Below are positions 43,607 to 53,014 of a stretch of 64,000 nt of DNA, one piece after another. How positions within the stretch are numbered: the first letter of the stretch is position 1; every line of letters begins with the position of its first letter. Both the position numbers and the translations under genes were made by a program. The notes below the pieces were generated by a model that did no database searches, was not told where the DNA came from, and saw only the letters and a program-made list of their open reading frames with translations. Origin of the DNA: CALJXB01 sp965225935 (GTDB taxonomy: Bacteria > Pseudomonadota > Alphaproteobacteria > Kiloniellales > JAKSDN01); contig CBDDCC010000016.1 of the NCBI GenBank assembly GCA_965225935.1, positions 62,001 to 126,000 of the forward strand. Direction: 5' to 3'.

Positions 43607-44292
43607 TGACCCACCGCAACGACCTGATCCTCTCGACCGCGGTGCGGCTGGGCTCCTCCAGCACGCCGCGTTTCTCCACCCAGCAGGTCTTCACCGCCTC
43701 GGGCTACCGCAAGGCGAACCAGCTCTGGGCCGAGCCGCTCCGGCGCCTCAACCTGCAGTACCACCGGCCGATCGCCGATGCGGCGGAGATCCGCCGGGTG
43801 TTCCTGGCGCTGGCCGGGCCGCGGGACACCTTCCTGGCGCGCGACTGGGCCGACTGGCACACGGGCGCCGACGAGGACATGAGCGCGGGCGGCTCGGCCG
43901 GGGTCACCATGCTGGACGCGCCGCTCATCAACCCCAACAGCGGCGACAACCTGGCCGACGGCAGCACCACGGTGTTCCGGTGCTACAAGAGCTACCGCGG
44001 CGGCAGCGCCTCCAGCATCCTCCGGATCCGCCATCCGGCGGCTGCCAGCCTGCTGGTCGCCGTCGACGGCGCCGACGCCTCGGGCCAGGTCTCGGAGATC
44101 GACGAGGCGGCCGGAGAGGTGACCTTTTCCAGCGCGCCGCCCTTCGGCGCCTCGCCGAGCGGGGTGCCGGTGACCTGGGGCGGCGAGTTCTACCGGGCGG
44201 TCCACTTCGTCGAGGACGACCTGGAGCAGGTGCTGCAGAACCTCAAGGCCGACTCCTTCAACTTCCCGCTCCAGGAGGCGAAAGGTGTTTAG
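43606..44292 (+). CDS. Distal tail protein (DUF2460, GTA g12-like)
   Basis: A 228-residue protein. FSTQQVFTASGYRKANQLWA, RKANQLWAEPLRRLNLQYHR and FLALAGPRDTFLARDWADWH are diagnostic for DUF2460. In RcGTA it forms the distal tail ring that carries the baseplate. The ATG overlaps the tape measure stop (TGATG). Confidence 0.9.
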   Translation: MTHRNDLILSTAVRLGSSSTPRFSTQQVFTASGYRKANQLWAEPLRRLNLQYHRPIADAAEIRRVFLALAGPRDTFLARDWADWHTGADEDMSAGGSAGVTMLDAPLINPNSGDNLADGSTTVFRCYKSYRGGSASSILRIRHPAAASLLVAVDGADASGQVSEIDEAAGEVTFSSAPPFGASPSGVPVTWGGEFYRAVHFVEDDLEQVLQNLKADSFNFPLQEAKGV

Positions 44293-44300
44293 GCGGATGC

Positions 44301-44360
44301 CGGATGTCAGATGCCGGATGTCAGATTTCAGGTGCTCGGGTTTCTGTCGTCTGACATCCG
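44301..44360. repeat. Small repeat cluster with direct and inverted copies
   Basis: CGGATGTCAGAT occurs twice in tandem (44301-44312, 44315-44326) and its inverse TCTGACATCCG lies at 44350-44360, giving an 11-base perfect inverted repeat with 44315-44325. It occupies the short gap between two otherwise tightly packed tail genes and looks like an inserted intergenic repeat element. Confidence 0.6.
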
Positions 44361-44391
44361 ACATCTGTCCTCCGAAACGGGGCTCCGCCCC

Positions 44392-45537
44392 ATGAGCCGG
44401 ACCATCCCGGGGGGCATCGACCTCAGTGGCGACACGACGCTCGCCATGTGCCTCCAGCTGACCGACCGGCTGGGCAACGTGCTGGGCTTCACTGAGCACG
44501 ACCAAGCGCTCGTCATCGACATCGGCGACGGCAACGGCAGCCTCACCTACGGGCCCGAGGCGGCCTTCTCGCGCCGGGCCATCGAGGCGCGCTCCGGCGG
44601 GCGGGTCGCCAACCTGGAGCTGATCGGCTTCATCGATTCCGCAGGCCTCAGCGAGGAGAAGATCCTCGGCCGGGTTTACGACGGGGCGCTCGCCAAGCTG
44701 TTCCTGGTAGACTGGACCCAGCCGGCGGCCGGCATCATCTGGCTCGAGATCGGCGAGCTGGACGAGACCCGGGTCCAGGACGGCCAGCTCACGGTCACCT
44801 TCAAGAGTCTGCTGGACCGCTACCACACGACCGAGATCGGCGACTTCTACGAGGCCGAATGCATCCACGTGCTGGGCTCCAAGCCGGAGGACACGCCGCG
44901 GCCCTTCGCCGGCATCGGCTGCCGGGTGCAGCTTGAGCCGCCGGTCTGGACGCCCGCGACCGAGGTGCTGACCCGCGCGGCGACCAACGCCAAGGCGCCC
45001 GCGCCCGGCTCGCCGTCCCAGGTGAACACGGTGCGCCCGAGCGTGGAGGACGGCCGCTACTACGAGGCCTCGGCGGGCGGCACCACGGGCGGCTCGGAGC
45101 CCGTCTGGAACACGATCCTCGGCGGTGAGACCGATGACAACGGGGTGACCTGGGTGGCACGGCAGGCGCTCACGGAAAGCGCCACGGTGCTCTCGGTCTC
45201 CGAGCAGAGGCAGTTCACCCTGGCCTACGCCGGCGACGCCCCGGACCAGCACTACCGGCGCGGGCGCCTGGTCTTCACCAGCGGCCAGAACAGCGGCCTG
45301 GAGCGCCAGATCAAGAGCCAGGCGGCGGGCTCCCCCGACGGCGAGCTCACGGTCGTCACCTGGCTTTCCTTCCCCTTCGCGATCGAGCCCGGCGACGCGG
45401 TCAAGATGGTCGTCGGCTGCGACCGGCTGATCGCCACCTGCGTCGGCAAGTTCCGCAACCTGACGAACTTCGGCGGCTTCACCAGCTTCGCGCCGACGAA
45501 CGACGAAGTCTTCAAGATCCCCAAGCAGACGTCCTGA
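44392..45537 (+). CDS. Tail hub protein (DUF2163, GTA g13-like)
   Basis: A 381-residue protein. Family landmarks: LTDRLGNVLGFTEHDQALVI, SGGRVANLELIGFIDSAGLS, and a C-terminal GDAVKMVVGCDRLIATCVGK with FRNLTNFGGFTSFAPTNDEV. In RcGTA it is the hub that carries an Fe-S cluster. A central segment (residues about 195-260, GTTGGSEPVWNTILGGETDD) looks like an inserted carbohydrate-binding-type module. ATG 44392 was preferred to 44311 because upstream codons fall in the repeat cluster. Confidence 0.88.
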   Translation: MSRTIPGGIDLSGDTTLAMCLQLTDRLGNVLGFTEHDQALVIDIGDGNGSLTYGPEAAFSRRAIEARSGGRVANLELIGFIDSAGLSEEKILGRVYDGALAKLFLVDWTQPAAGIIWLEIGELDETRVQDGQLTVTFKSLLDRYHTTEIGDFYEAECIHVLGSKPEDTPRPFAGIGCRVQLEPPVWTPATEVLTRAATNAKAPAPGSPSQVNTVRPSVEDGRYYEASAGGTTGGSEPVWNTILGGETDDNGVTWVARQALTESATVLSVSEQRQFTLAYAGDAPDQHYRRGRLVFTSGQNSGLERQIKSQAAGSPDGELTVVTWLSFPFAIEPGDAVKMVVGCDRLIATCVGKFRNLTNFGGFTSFAPTNDEVFKIPKQTS

Positions 45538-45547
45538 ACGGGTCGTC

Positions 45548-46144
45548 TTGACCATTCCAAAATCCGCCAAAGCTGGCTTCACCGAGGCGAGGGACTCCAC
45601 CGGCTCGACACGCATCGCTCGCGAAGGGGGGGCGAGAGGGCGGGCGGCGGCGAGCCGTGCCGACATCATCGACTGCGGGCGCGGCCTGATCGGCCGGCCC
45701 TTCGTCTTCGCCGGCCGCAGCGCGCGCGGACTCGACTGTGTCGGGGTGCCGCTTTGGATCGCGCGGACCCTCGGCGTGGCGGGCTGGGAGCGGTTCTGGT
45801 CCGATCCCGAGTGCCACGGCTACGCCCGGGTGCGCGGGCCCGGCGTGCTGCGGGCCAAGCTGGACCAGTTCTGCACGGAGGCGCTCCTGCGTCGGATCGA
45901 CGTGAACCGGCTGCGGCCGGGCGACTTCGTGCTCTGCCTGGTCGGCTTCGGCCGCGACCAGCACGTCTCGCTGGTGACCGGCCGCTCGTCGATCCTCCAT
46001 GCCACCAACCGGCCATTACCCTCGCGGACTTCGGCCGGCCAAAGGCGGCGCAATGCCGGGGAAGGACGGGTGGTCGAGCAGGCGATCACGCCCGCGATGC
46101 TCAAGAGCTTCATGTGCGGCTATCAATTCTCGGAGGTCGAGTAA
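45548..46144 (+). CDS. NlpC/P60-type peptidoglycan hydrolase (GTA g14-like)
   Basis: A 198-residue cell wall hydrolase at the g14 position. The catalytic Cys is in SARGLDCVGVPLW; the His is probably in GRDQHVSLVTGRS. It should be part of the tail tip and open the peptidoglycan on entry. The N-terminal 35 residues (from TTG 45548) are unusual and Arg/Ser-rich, so the true start may lie further in. It overlaps the next gene by one base. Confidence 0.8.
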   Translation: MTIPKSAKAGFTEARDSTGSTRIAREGGARGRAAASRADIIDCGRGLIGRPFVFAGRSARGLDCVGVPLWIARTLGVAGWERFWSDPECHGYARVRGPGVLRAKLDQFCTEALLRRIDVNRLRPGDFVLCLVGFGRDQHVSLVTGRSSILHATNRPLPSRTSAGQRRRNAGEGRVVEQAITPAMLKSFMCGYQFSEVE

Positions 46145-49100
46145 TGGGACAGCTTGCGATCGGCGTTGGCGCGGCGGCGCTCGGCGGCGTCACGGGGGGG
46201 CTGGTCCCGGGGGTCGGTGTGCTGTTGGGGGCCCAGATCGGTTTTCTCGGCGGATCGATCCTGGCCAACATCCTGTTCCCCACCGAGGTCGACGCGGGCG
46301 GCCCGAGCCGTGACGACATCCGCCTGTCCTCGGCCGCCACTGGCCGCTTCGTACCCATCCCCTACGGCACCGTGCGGGTCGGCGGACAGTACATCTGGGT
46401 CGACGAACCGCTCTTCAAAACCAAGACCGAGGACGCCAAGGGCGGACCCGAGATCAAGACCCGGGAAGTCTTCCTCACCTGGGCGACTGGCATCTGTGAA
46501 GGCCCCGTCGCCGCGGTCACACGCATCTGGCTCGACGACGAGTTGATCTTCGATATCTCCGACGGCAACTCGGAGGGCGTAGCGATCTCCCCGGAAGTGC
46601 TGCAAGGCATCTCGACCGGTCAGTTCACGGTGTCCGAAAGCCTCTCCTTCGATGGTGGGGTGCAGAGTATCACGGCGGAGCAGTACGGCCCGATCCGCAT
46701 CTATCTCGGCAACGACGGTCAGCCGGCCGAGCCGCTGATGCAGGTCGACGAACGGATCACGGAGGCCATGGGCTCGGACGCCGCCGACTGGGCGCCGCCC
46801 ATGAACGGACTCTGCTATGCAGTTTTCGAGCTCGTCCCCGGCAAGGCAATCAACAATCACTTCCCCCAGTGCGAGTTCGAGGTGATGACCGCGGCGGGCG
46901 TTGGTGGAAGCTTCCTGAGCTGGACCGGCGTCGCCTCGGCGGTCAAGAACCGCGTCGCGCTCCTCGGCGACCTGACGACCTATCTCGGCATCACGCAGTC
47001 GTCGATCTACCGCTGGAACACGCTCTCGAAGAACGTCCTGAACCCGACAATCGTGCCCTTCGCGAGCACGCCGGGCGATGCGCTCGCCCCTGTCAACGTC
47101 GGCCCCTACCTCGCGGCTGAGCCCTACGTCTTCCGGGTCGAGAACGTTGCCGTACCGGGTTCGGCCTCGGACTGGCATACCTACTCGGCCATCACAGGCC
47201 AGAAGGTCGGCGGCGAGCAGCGGGCCAACATGGCGGGACCGCAGTTTCATGATATCTACCTCTGGCCGGACACCGAGTTTCCGACGAAGGCATTCATTCT
47301 CGGGGGCACCACCGGCGAGATCGAAATCATCAGCATCCCCACCGTCGGGACCAACTTCCCGATCGGCGCCTACGTCGGAGACCCGCGGCCCGGATCGATC
47401 ACCAACACCACCTACCGTCCGTTCGGCTTCGTCGGCCCGGACGAGTGCTTCTACGTCCTCGCCGCGCAGTGGCCGCTGGACACTGACACCCACGTCGTCA
47501 AGTTCGATCCGCACACCCTGGCGGTCCTGGAGGCGGTTTCCGTTCAGCGCTCGGAAGTCTATCCAGTCAAGACCGACGATCCCTTCGACGACGGCAGCCG
47601 GACGCTCATGACCTACGACCGGCAGCACGACAAGATCGTCCTCTTGCACCAGAACGGCTGGCTGCGGAAGTTCGACCGGCCGACGCTTGCCATCGACCCG
47701 GAGGACGATCTCAAGCTCCCTGCCGGCGCTCAGATCGGCGACCAAGAGCTCACCATGCACAATGGCCCGATCGGCGGCAAGATCTGGCTCCAGCAGGGCG
47801 GCGCCAACAGCTACATCGAGGTCGACCTGGTCTCGATGACGACCACGGGGAATAGGATCAGCGACGCCCGGACTCAGTATCCCGGGCTCAGCCTCTTCAA
47901 CGAGCAGCCGAGCTACGACCCGGTCAACCACGGCCTATGGGTCGAGGATAACTCTACGGCTAACATGTGGTTCCTGCCGCTGAACCGCAGGTCGCCCGGC
48001 ACCGTGACCGCGGCCAGCATCGCCGAGGATGTCTCGGACCGGGTCGATCTGCCGGCCACGCTGCGCGACACGACGCTCTGGGCCTCGGACGACATCGCGG
48101 GATTCCTCATCGGGCGGCGAATCACCGGGCGCAAAGTGCTGGAAACCCTCGCCGGCGCGATAAACGGCGACTACCGCACCCAGGACGGCAAGGTGCAGTT
48201 CATCAAGCTCGACAGCGGCTCGGTCAAGACCGTCTTCGAGGACGACCTGGGCGCGGGCGATAGCATCGATGCCCAGGTGCCGAGGCGGGATCTCGCGTGG
48301 CCCTACGAACGGGAGCTGCCCCAGCGCATCGACCTGCAGTACATCGATAGAGGCATGGACTACGCCAGCAACACGGTCTCCTACGACCGTCCGCTGGAGG
48401 GCTTCAAGGGCCGCAGTAAGCGCAACGTTCAGATGCCGCTGGTGTTCGACGAGAACTCGAGCCCGCAACCCATCGAGATCGCCGAGCGCCTGCTCTACTC
48501 CTTCGACGCCCAGAAGGAGAACCACCAGATCGCGCTGCCGTGGACCCATCTCGATCTCAACGTGGGCGATGCCTTCGACTACCAGGCAAACGGCTTCACG
48601 CACAGGGTAAGGGCGGAGAAGTGGTCGCTGGCCGAGAACAACCGGATCCTGATCGAGGCGCGCTCGGAGGAGTCGGCGATCTTCACGCCCAGCGGCGGCG
48701 CGGCCAACAGCGGAAGCCTGATCTTCCAGTCGCCGGTCCTCGGCGGCACGGCCGGCGTTGAGGCGCAATTCCTGCTGGAGCCGAACTTGCTGCGGGACAT
48801 AGACGATTCCCGGCCGCCCGGCACCATGCCGTTCCTGGTCGCGGCCTATCCCCAATCCCCGGAATCGTGGCGGGGCGGGCAGCTCCTCCAGTCCCTCGAC
48901 GGCGGCCAGGCCTTCACCAAGGTGCTCGCCACTTTGGGGGCCGACCAGGTCGTCCAGTGGGGCCTCGTAACCTCGGTCTTGGCCGACGGCGCGACCACCA
49001 TCGCCGACCGCGCGAACAGCGTCACCGTCAACATGCGGCATGGGATCCTGGGTGGCGTGGCACGGGCGGACCTCCTCGAGGATCCGACGCTGAACAACTT

Positions 49101-49752
49101 GGCGATCGGCCGAGACGGACGCTGGGAGATCGTCCGCTACGAGACGGCTGCCAACCTTTCCGGCTCTCCGGACGACTCCGGCGACAGCTACACCCTCTCC
49201 AATCTGCACCGGGGTATGCGGGGCACAGAGCACAACACCGCAAACCATCAGGCCGGTGACTTGGTCATCAAGCTGGACGCGGCGAACTTCCGCAAGGTCG
49301 AAGTCGATACGTCCGAGATTGGCGTGACGCGCTACTACAAGCTGGTGCCGTTCGGCGCCGACGAGACCTTGATCCCGGCCGTCGCCCTCACCCTGAACGG
49401 CGAGGCGCTGAAACCTTACGCCCCGGTCCATGTCCGCGGCAGTCGAGCGGCTAGCGGTACCTGGACTGTGACCTGGGTGCGCCGCACTCGCATCGGCGGC
49501 GAATGGTCGGACAATGCCGACGTGCCCCTCGGCGAGGACAGCGAGGTCTACGAGGTTGACGTGCTCGAGGCCCCCGGAGGGTCGGTCGTGACGGGCAAGA
49601 CGGGGCTCACGAGCGAGTCGGTCAGTTTCACGGAGGCCGAGTTGGGCTCGCTGGGGTCCCCCGATTCGACCCGGAGCCTCACAGTGAAGATCTATCAGAT
49701 CAGCGCGACCGTCGGCCGAGGCCATCCGGCGGAAGCGACCCTGCAGGGCTAG
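46144..49752 (+). CDS. Tail fibre/host-specificity hub protein (GTA g15-like)
   Basis: A 1202-residue protein. The N-terminus has hydrophobic glycine-rich segments (GAAALGGVTGGLVPGVGVLL, IGFLGGSILANILFP) typical of g15, then the family head SRDDIRLSSAATGRFVPIPY. A long insertion (about residues 260-620) has propeller-like strands (KAFILGGTTGEIEIISIPTV; IVLLHQNGWLRKFDRPTLAI) that are not part of the core as I know it. The phage-tail_3-like part follows (WASDDIAGFLIGRRITGRKV). It mediates host recognition. Confidence 0.88.
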   Translation: MGQLAIGVGAAALGGVTGGLVPGVGVLLGAQIGFLGGSILANILFPTEVDAGGPSRDDIRLSSAATGRFVPIPYGTVRVGGQYIWVDEPLFKTKTEDAKGGPEIKTREVFLTWATGICEGPVAAVTRIWLDDELIFDISDGNSEGVAISPEVLQGISTGQFTVSESLSFDGGVQSITAEQYGPIRIYLGNDGQPAEPLMQVDERITEAMGSDAADWAPPMNGLCYAVFELVPGKAINNHFPQCEFEVMTAAGVGGSFLSWTGVASAVKNRVALLGDLTTYLGITQSSIYRWNTLSKNVLNPTIVPFASTPGDALAPVNVGPYLAAEPYVFRVENVAVPGSASDWHTYSAITGQKVGGEQRANMAGPQFHDIYLWPDTEFPTKAFILGGTTGEIEIISIPTVGTNFPIGAYVGDPRPGSITNTTYRPFGFVGPDECFYVLAAQWPLDTDTHVVKFDPHTLAVLEAVSVQRSEVYPVKTDDPFDDGSRTLMTYDRQHDKIVLLHQNGWLRKFDRPTLAIDPEDDLKLPAGAQIGDQELTMHNGPIGGKIWLQQGGANSYIEVDLVSMTTTGNRISDARTQYPGLSLFNEQPSYDPVNHGLWVEDNSTANMWFLPLNRRSPGTVTAASIAEDVSDRVDLPATLRDTTLWASDDIAGFLIGRRITGRKVLETLAGAINGDYRTQDGKVQFIKLDSGSVKTVFEDDLGAGDSIDAQVPRRDLAWPYERELPQRIDLQYIDRGMDYASNTVSYDRPLEGFKGRSKRNVQMPLVFDENSSPQPIEIAERLLYSFDAQKENHQIALPWTHLDLNVGDAFDYQANGFTHRVRAEKWSLAENNRILIEARSEESAIFTPSGGAANSGSLIFQSPVLGGTAGVEAQFLLEPNLLRDIDDSRPPGTMPFLVAAYPQSPESWRGGQLLQSLDGGQAFTKVLATLGADQVVQWGLVTSVLADGATTIADRANSVTVNMRHGILGGVARADLLEDPTLNNLAIGRDGRWEIVRYETAANLSGSPDDSGDSYTLSNLHRGMRGTEHNTANHQAGDLVIKLDAANFRKVEVDTSEIGVTRYYKLVPFGADETLIPAVALTLNGEALKPYAPVHVRGSRAASGTWTVTWVRRTRIGGEWSDNADVPLGEDSEVYEVDVLEAPGGSVVTGKTGLTSESVSFTEAELGSLGSPDSTRSLTVKIYQISATVGRGHPAEATLQG

Positions 49753-49768
49753 ACGGAAAGGAGCAGCC

Positions 49769-50536
49769 ATGTCGCTACCGCATCTGGGCGCGAATACCCG
49801 CGGCGCCCACATTAGCGCCAGCCAGTCCCAGAAGTACCAAACCAACAACGACCAGGTGGACCTGCTGGACGATGCCATGAACGGCGCGGTCACGCTCGTC
49901 GTCGGCATATCCTCGGGCAGCGACTACGACCTGGGCGCACAGGTATTCACGGAAAACTTCGCGTTTCGGCTCCAGGGAGAGGTCGGCTCCCCCTCCCTGG
50001 ACGGAGACTTCAACTTCGTCGTGCCTGCGACCCAGCGGCACTTCGCCGTCTTCAACGACACCGACCACAGCTGCACGGTCAAGGCGGACGGATCCGGCGG
50101 CCGCACGGTGACCATCCCGGCCGGCGGCCGGGCGTTCGTTTACAACGACGGCGAGGACATCGACGAGGCCGGCGGGATCTACGACATCGCGTTCTTCGTT
50201 TCGGGCGCTCCGACCTTCGACGCCGTGGGCGGGTTGTTCGTCGCGCCTCGGGCCTTCGCGATTCCGGCCGGTGCGGCCGGCTCCCGTGCCTATGCGCTGA
50301 CACCGCCCGCCTCCGGCGAGAGCGATCAGGTCTTCGACATACAGAAGAACGGCTCGTCCATCGGGTCGGTGACCTTCCCAAGCCTGTCGAACAGCGGCAC
50401 CTTCAGCTTCGCCTCCGCCATCTCTTTCGCCGTCGGCGACCGGCTGGCAGTCATAAATTCCGCCAATCCCTCGCCGGAGCTGGCCGCCAGCGACCTCGCC
50501 AACGTGGCGATCAGCTTCCGCGCGTCGGTCGTCTAG
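49769..50536 (+). CDS. Tail fibre-associated protein
   Basis: A 255-residue acidic, beta-rich protein that I do not assign to a family. Repeated motifs VVPATQRHFAVFNDTDHSCT and GGRTVTIPAGGRAFVYNDGE occur in phage fibre-like proteins next to g15 homologues. The second half (GSRAYALTPPASGESDQVFD...) resembles a small beta-sandwich. Starts at ATG 49769 behind AAAGGAG. Confidence 0.65.
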   Translation: MSLPHLGANTRGAHISASQSQKYQTNNDQVDLLDDAMNGAVTLVVGISSGSDYDLGAQVFTENFAFRLQGEVGSPSLDGDFNFVVPATQRHFAVFNDTDHSCTVKADGSGGRTVTIPAGGRAFVYNDGEDIDEAGGIYDIAFFVSGAPTFDAVGGLFVAPRAFAIPAGAAGSRAYALTPPASGESDQVFDIQKNGSSIGSVTFPSLSNSGTFSFASAISFAVGDRLAVINSANPSPELAASDLANVAISFRASVV

Positions 50537-50542
50537 ATCGCC

Positions 50543-51304
50543 ATGCCGGTCGTCAACGTCATCGCCGGCGGGAGGCAGTCCAGCGCGCCGCCGGACTTCG
50601 ATCCGTCGCCCTTTGTGACCTTTCTTGCCAGATGCGGTGACCAAGGCTCGCCGAGCGAGATCGTCGAAGCGGTTCAAAGGTTGGAGCCCACGGTCAACTC
50701 GCAGGCCGCAATCAGCGAGAACGCCGCGAGATTCGGGTCCGAGAGTGCCGAGTTTTCGCCGGGCGCCTCCCAGAACCCCTCGCAGGCATACATCTTCTTC
50801 CCCTACGACATAGCGATCGACCTGAGTGATACGGAGGAGACCGGGTTCACGGTCGAATGCTGGGTGCGCTTCAAGAGCCTGAGCCGGATCACGCAGGTCT
50901 TCATGGCCGACTACCATGTCGCCGACGGCATCGTCGCTCGCTCCTGGTTCTTCAGCCTCAGCGACGGCACTCTGCGTTGGCGCCATTTCCCGGACGGCGT
51001 CAACGCTGTCAGTCTCGCGGAGAGCTGGTCGCCGTCCATCGACACCTGGTATCACGTGGCCGCCTGCCGAGATCTACCTGGAACCACTCGGCTCTTCGTC
51101 GACGGCGCGCAGCTCGGGTCTGGCGCCAACCTCGATCTGACCATCCCGTCACTCGCTGGGCAGACGGGTCTAAGGCTCGGCAAACTTCGGTCAACTGGCG
51201 GAGACAGCCCTCTGGAGGGCTTCCTCGAGGAATGCCGGATCACCAAGTTCCCGCTCTATACTGAGACCTTCACGCCGCCCTCGGCGCCTTTCCCGACACC
51301 CTGA
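50543..51304 (+). CDS. LamG/concanavalin-like lectin domain protein
   Basis: A 253-residue protein with a laminin-G-like fold: ETGFTVECWVRFKSLSRITQ, TWYHVAACRDLPGTTRLFVD and LRLGKLRSTGGDSPLEGFLE. Such domains bind glycans and occur in tail fibres. No signal peptide. It starts seven bases after the preceding gene, which marks it as part of the tail fibre set. Confidence 0.8.
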   Translation: MPVVNVIAGGRQSSAPPDFDPSPFVTFLARCGDQGSPSEIVEAVQRLEPTVNSQAAISENAARFGSESAEFSPGASQNPSQAYIFFPYDIAIDLSDTEETGFTVECWVRFKSLSRITQVFMADYHVADGIVARSWFFSLSDGTLRWRHFPDGVNAVSLAESWSPSIDTWYHVAACRDLPGTTRLFVDGAQLGSGANLDLTIPSLAGQTGLRLGKLRSTGGDSPLEGFLEECRITKFPLYTETFTPPSAPFPTP

Positions 51305-51324
51305 CCAGCTACCAGGAAGATCAT

Positions 51325-52338
51325 ATGAGACAGACCTGTACGGCTCTGGCGGTCCTGCTCGCCCTGGCAGCCGCCGCCCGTGCCGAGCCCTTCGGCGAGG
51401 CCGCCACCAGTCTCGAGACCAGCCTCGGCGAGCTTGCCGCGGAGGTCGAAGCGCTCCGGGGTGACGTGGAGGCGCTCGAGGCCGCGCGTCCCTGCGTCTG
51501 CGGCCCCGAGCCGCCGGCAGAAGAGGCGTGGGACCGGGTCATCGAGGACCTGGTGCTGACCGGCGACGGGCTCACCCTCTCCGGCCACGCCTGGGACAAC
51601 ACGCTGATCCGCAACGTCACGATCCTCGACGCACTGGAGAATGGCATCTTCCTGAAGAACGTCGCCAACGTGCGGATCGAGGACTCGGTCATCCTGGGCG
51701 CCGGCCGGAACGGCATCCATCTGAGCAGCGCGGGCGCGAGCGAAGGCGTCGCCGTGGTCGGCAACCTGATCCGCGACACGGGCCAGAACGGCGTTCACGC
51801 CGCCCGGCGCGAGGCTGAGGGCGTCCACCACCCGGGGCTCCGGATCCTCGGCAACACGATCGACAACACGGGCCTCGACGCGACCCATGGGCTCCACGGG
51901 ATCTACGTCCAGTCCTCCGACGCCTTGATCGAGGGCAACCGGGTGCTTCGCACCAACGCCGGCAACGGGATAAGCGTCCGCAGCTCGGGCGTGGTCCGCG
52001 GCAACCTGGTGGTCGGGGTGGTGCGCGAGGAGAGTGACGGCGGTGCCGGCATCGCCTACTACTCGGACCACGCCGCGGGCCCGAGCGGCGTTCTCGTCAT
52101 CGAGGGCAACGTCATCGACGGCAGCTCGATAACCGGGCCCAACGGAACCTCGATTCGGCTGCTCGGGCCGGCCCGGTCCGAGCCTCTGGGACCGGCCGGC
52201 CGGGTCCGGCGCTTCGTCATCCGGGACAACCAGAACCTCTCGGAGACCGCGGGCGACCTCGGGATCGAAATCCACCCGGAATGGACCGGTGCGGCCTACG
52301 AGCTGCAGGTCTCCGGCAACCGCCAGGTCGCGCGGTAG
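51325..52338 (+). CDS. Exported right-handed parallel beta-helix protein
   Basis: A 337-residue protein with signal peptide (MRQTCTALAVLLALAAAARA), a short coiled-coil (ETSLGELAAEVEALRGDVEA) and a Cys-x-Cys turn, then beta-helix rungs of the PbH1 type: NGIFLKNVANVRIEDSVILG, NGIHLSSAGASEGVAVVGNL, NGVHAARREAEGVHHPGLRI and so on to the end. Many polysaccharide lyases and tailspikes share this fold. An export signal is unusual for a phage structural protein, so it may act outside the virion. Confidence 0.75.
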   Translation: MRQTCTALAVLLALAAAARAEPFGEAATSLETSLGELAAEVEALRGDVEALEAARPCVCGPEPPAEEAWDRVIEDLVLTGDGLTLSGHAWDNTLIRNVTILDALENGIFLKNVANVRIEDSVILGAGRNGIHLSSAGASEGVAVVGNLIRDTGQNGVHAARREAEGVHHPGLRILGNTIDNTGLDATHGLHGIYVQSSDALIEGNRVLRTNAGNGISVRSSGVVRGNLVVGVVREESDGGAGIAYYSDHAAGPSGVLVIEGNVIDGSSITGPNGTSIRLLGPARSEPLGPAGRVRRFVIRDNQNLSETAGDLGIEIHPEWTGAAYELQVSGNRQVAR

Positions 52339-52373
52339 CCGGGCAGGCTCTCGCCACCATCCAGGAGGTGTCC

Positions 52374-52736
52374 ATGGGTTGGATCGCCGCCGCCGTGCTG
52401 GCGGCAGTCTTGTTGTGCGTTGCCGTCCCCGGTGCCCCGGCGCTGGCAATCGCTGGCGGGCTAGACTGCGGTCCGCGTGGCGCGATGGTTGCCGTTTTGG
52501 CGCGGCGGTACGGCGAGCACCGGGTCGCCAGCGGCGTTTCCCAGCATGGCCGGATGTTGGAGGTCTTCGCGTCCGAGACCGGCGAGACCTGGACAGTCCT
52601 CCTGACCCACGCCAACGGCACCAGTTGCCTGGTCTTCTCCGGCGAAGCTTGGCGGTTCCAGGACCGGGACATCGGAACACGCGCCTCGCGGACCCCTCCC
52701 CGCGTGGGTCAGGGTCCTGAGCCGGATGAACGGTGA
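52374..52736 (+). CDS. Exported small hypothetical protein
   Basis: A 120-residue protein with signal peptide (IAAAVLAAVLLCVAVPGAPA). The core CGPRGAMVAVLARRYGEHRV and TWTVLLTHANGTSCLVFSGE recur in many alphaproteobacterial proteins as I know them. It has two Cys in the mature part. The region is intercalated between fibre and second tail modules; AGGAGG precedes the start. Confidence 0.7.
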   Translation: MGWIAAAVLAAVLLCVAVPGAPALAIAGGLDCGPRGAMVAVLARRYGEHRVASGVSQHGRMLEVFASETGETWTVLLTHANGTSCLVFSGEAWRFQDRDIGTRASRTPPRVGQGPEPDER

Positions 52737-53010
52737 CGTGAAGCTCTGCGCCTGGCCGCGCTACGGCCTGCGCGCTCAGGCCGGGCGCATGCCGCTGAGC
52801 CCCGTGGGGAGCCGCATCGTGACAACGCTGCTGGCGCGCCGCGAAGCCTCCCACAAAACTCTGGCCGAGACATTCCGGCACGGGTCGGACGCCATGCCCA
52901 ACCTCTGGTGCCCCAGCAGCATGGTCGGGCGCCGTGGGCACGGGCGCCCGCTCGCCCGCTTCGGTTGCGCCTGGAGCAGGTCCCGCCATTGGAGGACGGG
53001 GAGCGGGTAG
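52726..53010 (+). CDS. Doubtful small open frame
   Basis: A 94-codon frame that overlaps the previous stop by eleven bases. The product (MNGDVKLCAWPRYGLRAQAG...) is basic and of low information; no family is recognised. It may be only chance in GC-rich DNA. Confidence 0.25.
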   Translation: MNGDVKLCAWPRYGLRAQAGRMPLSPVGSRIVTTLLARREASHKTLAETFRHGSDAMPNLWCPSSMVGRRGHGRPLARFGCAWSRSRHWRTGSG

Positions 53011-53014
53011 CGCC

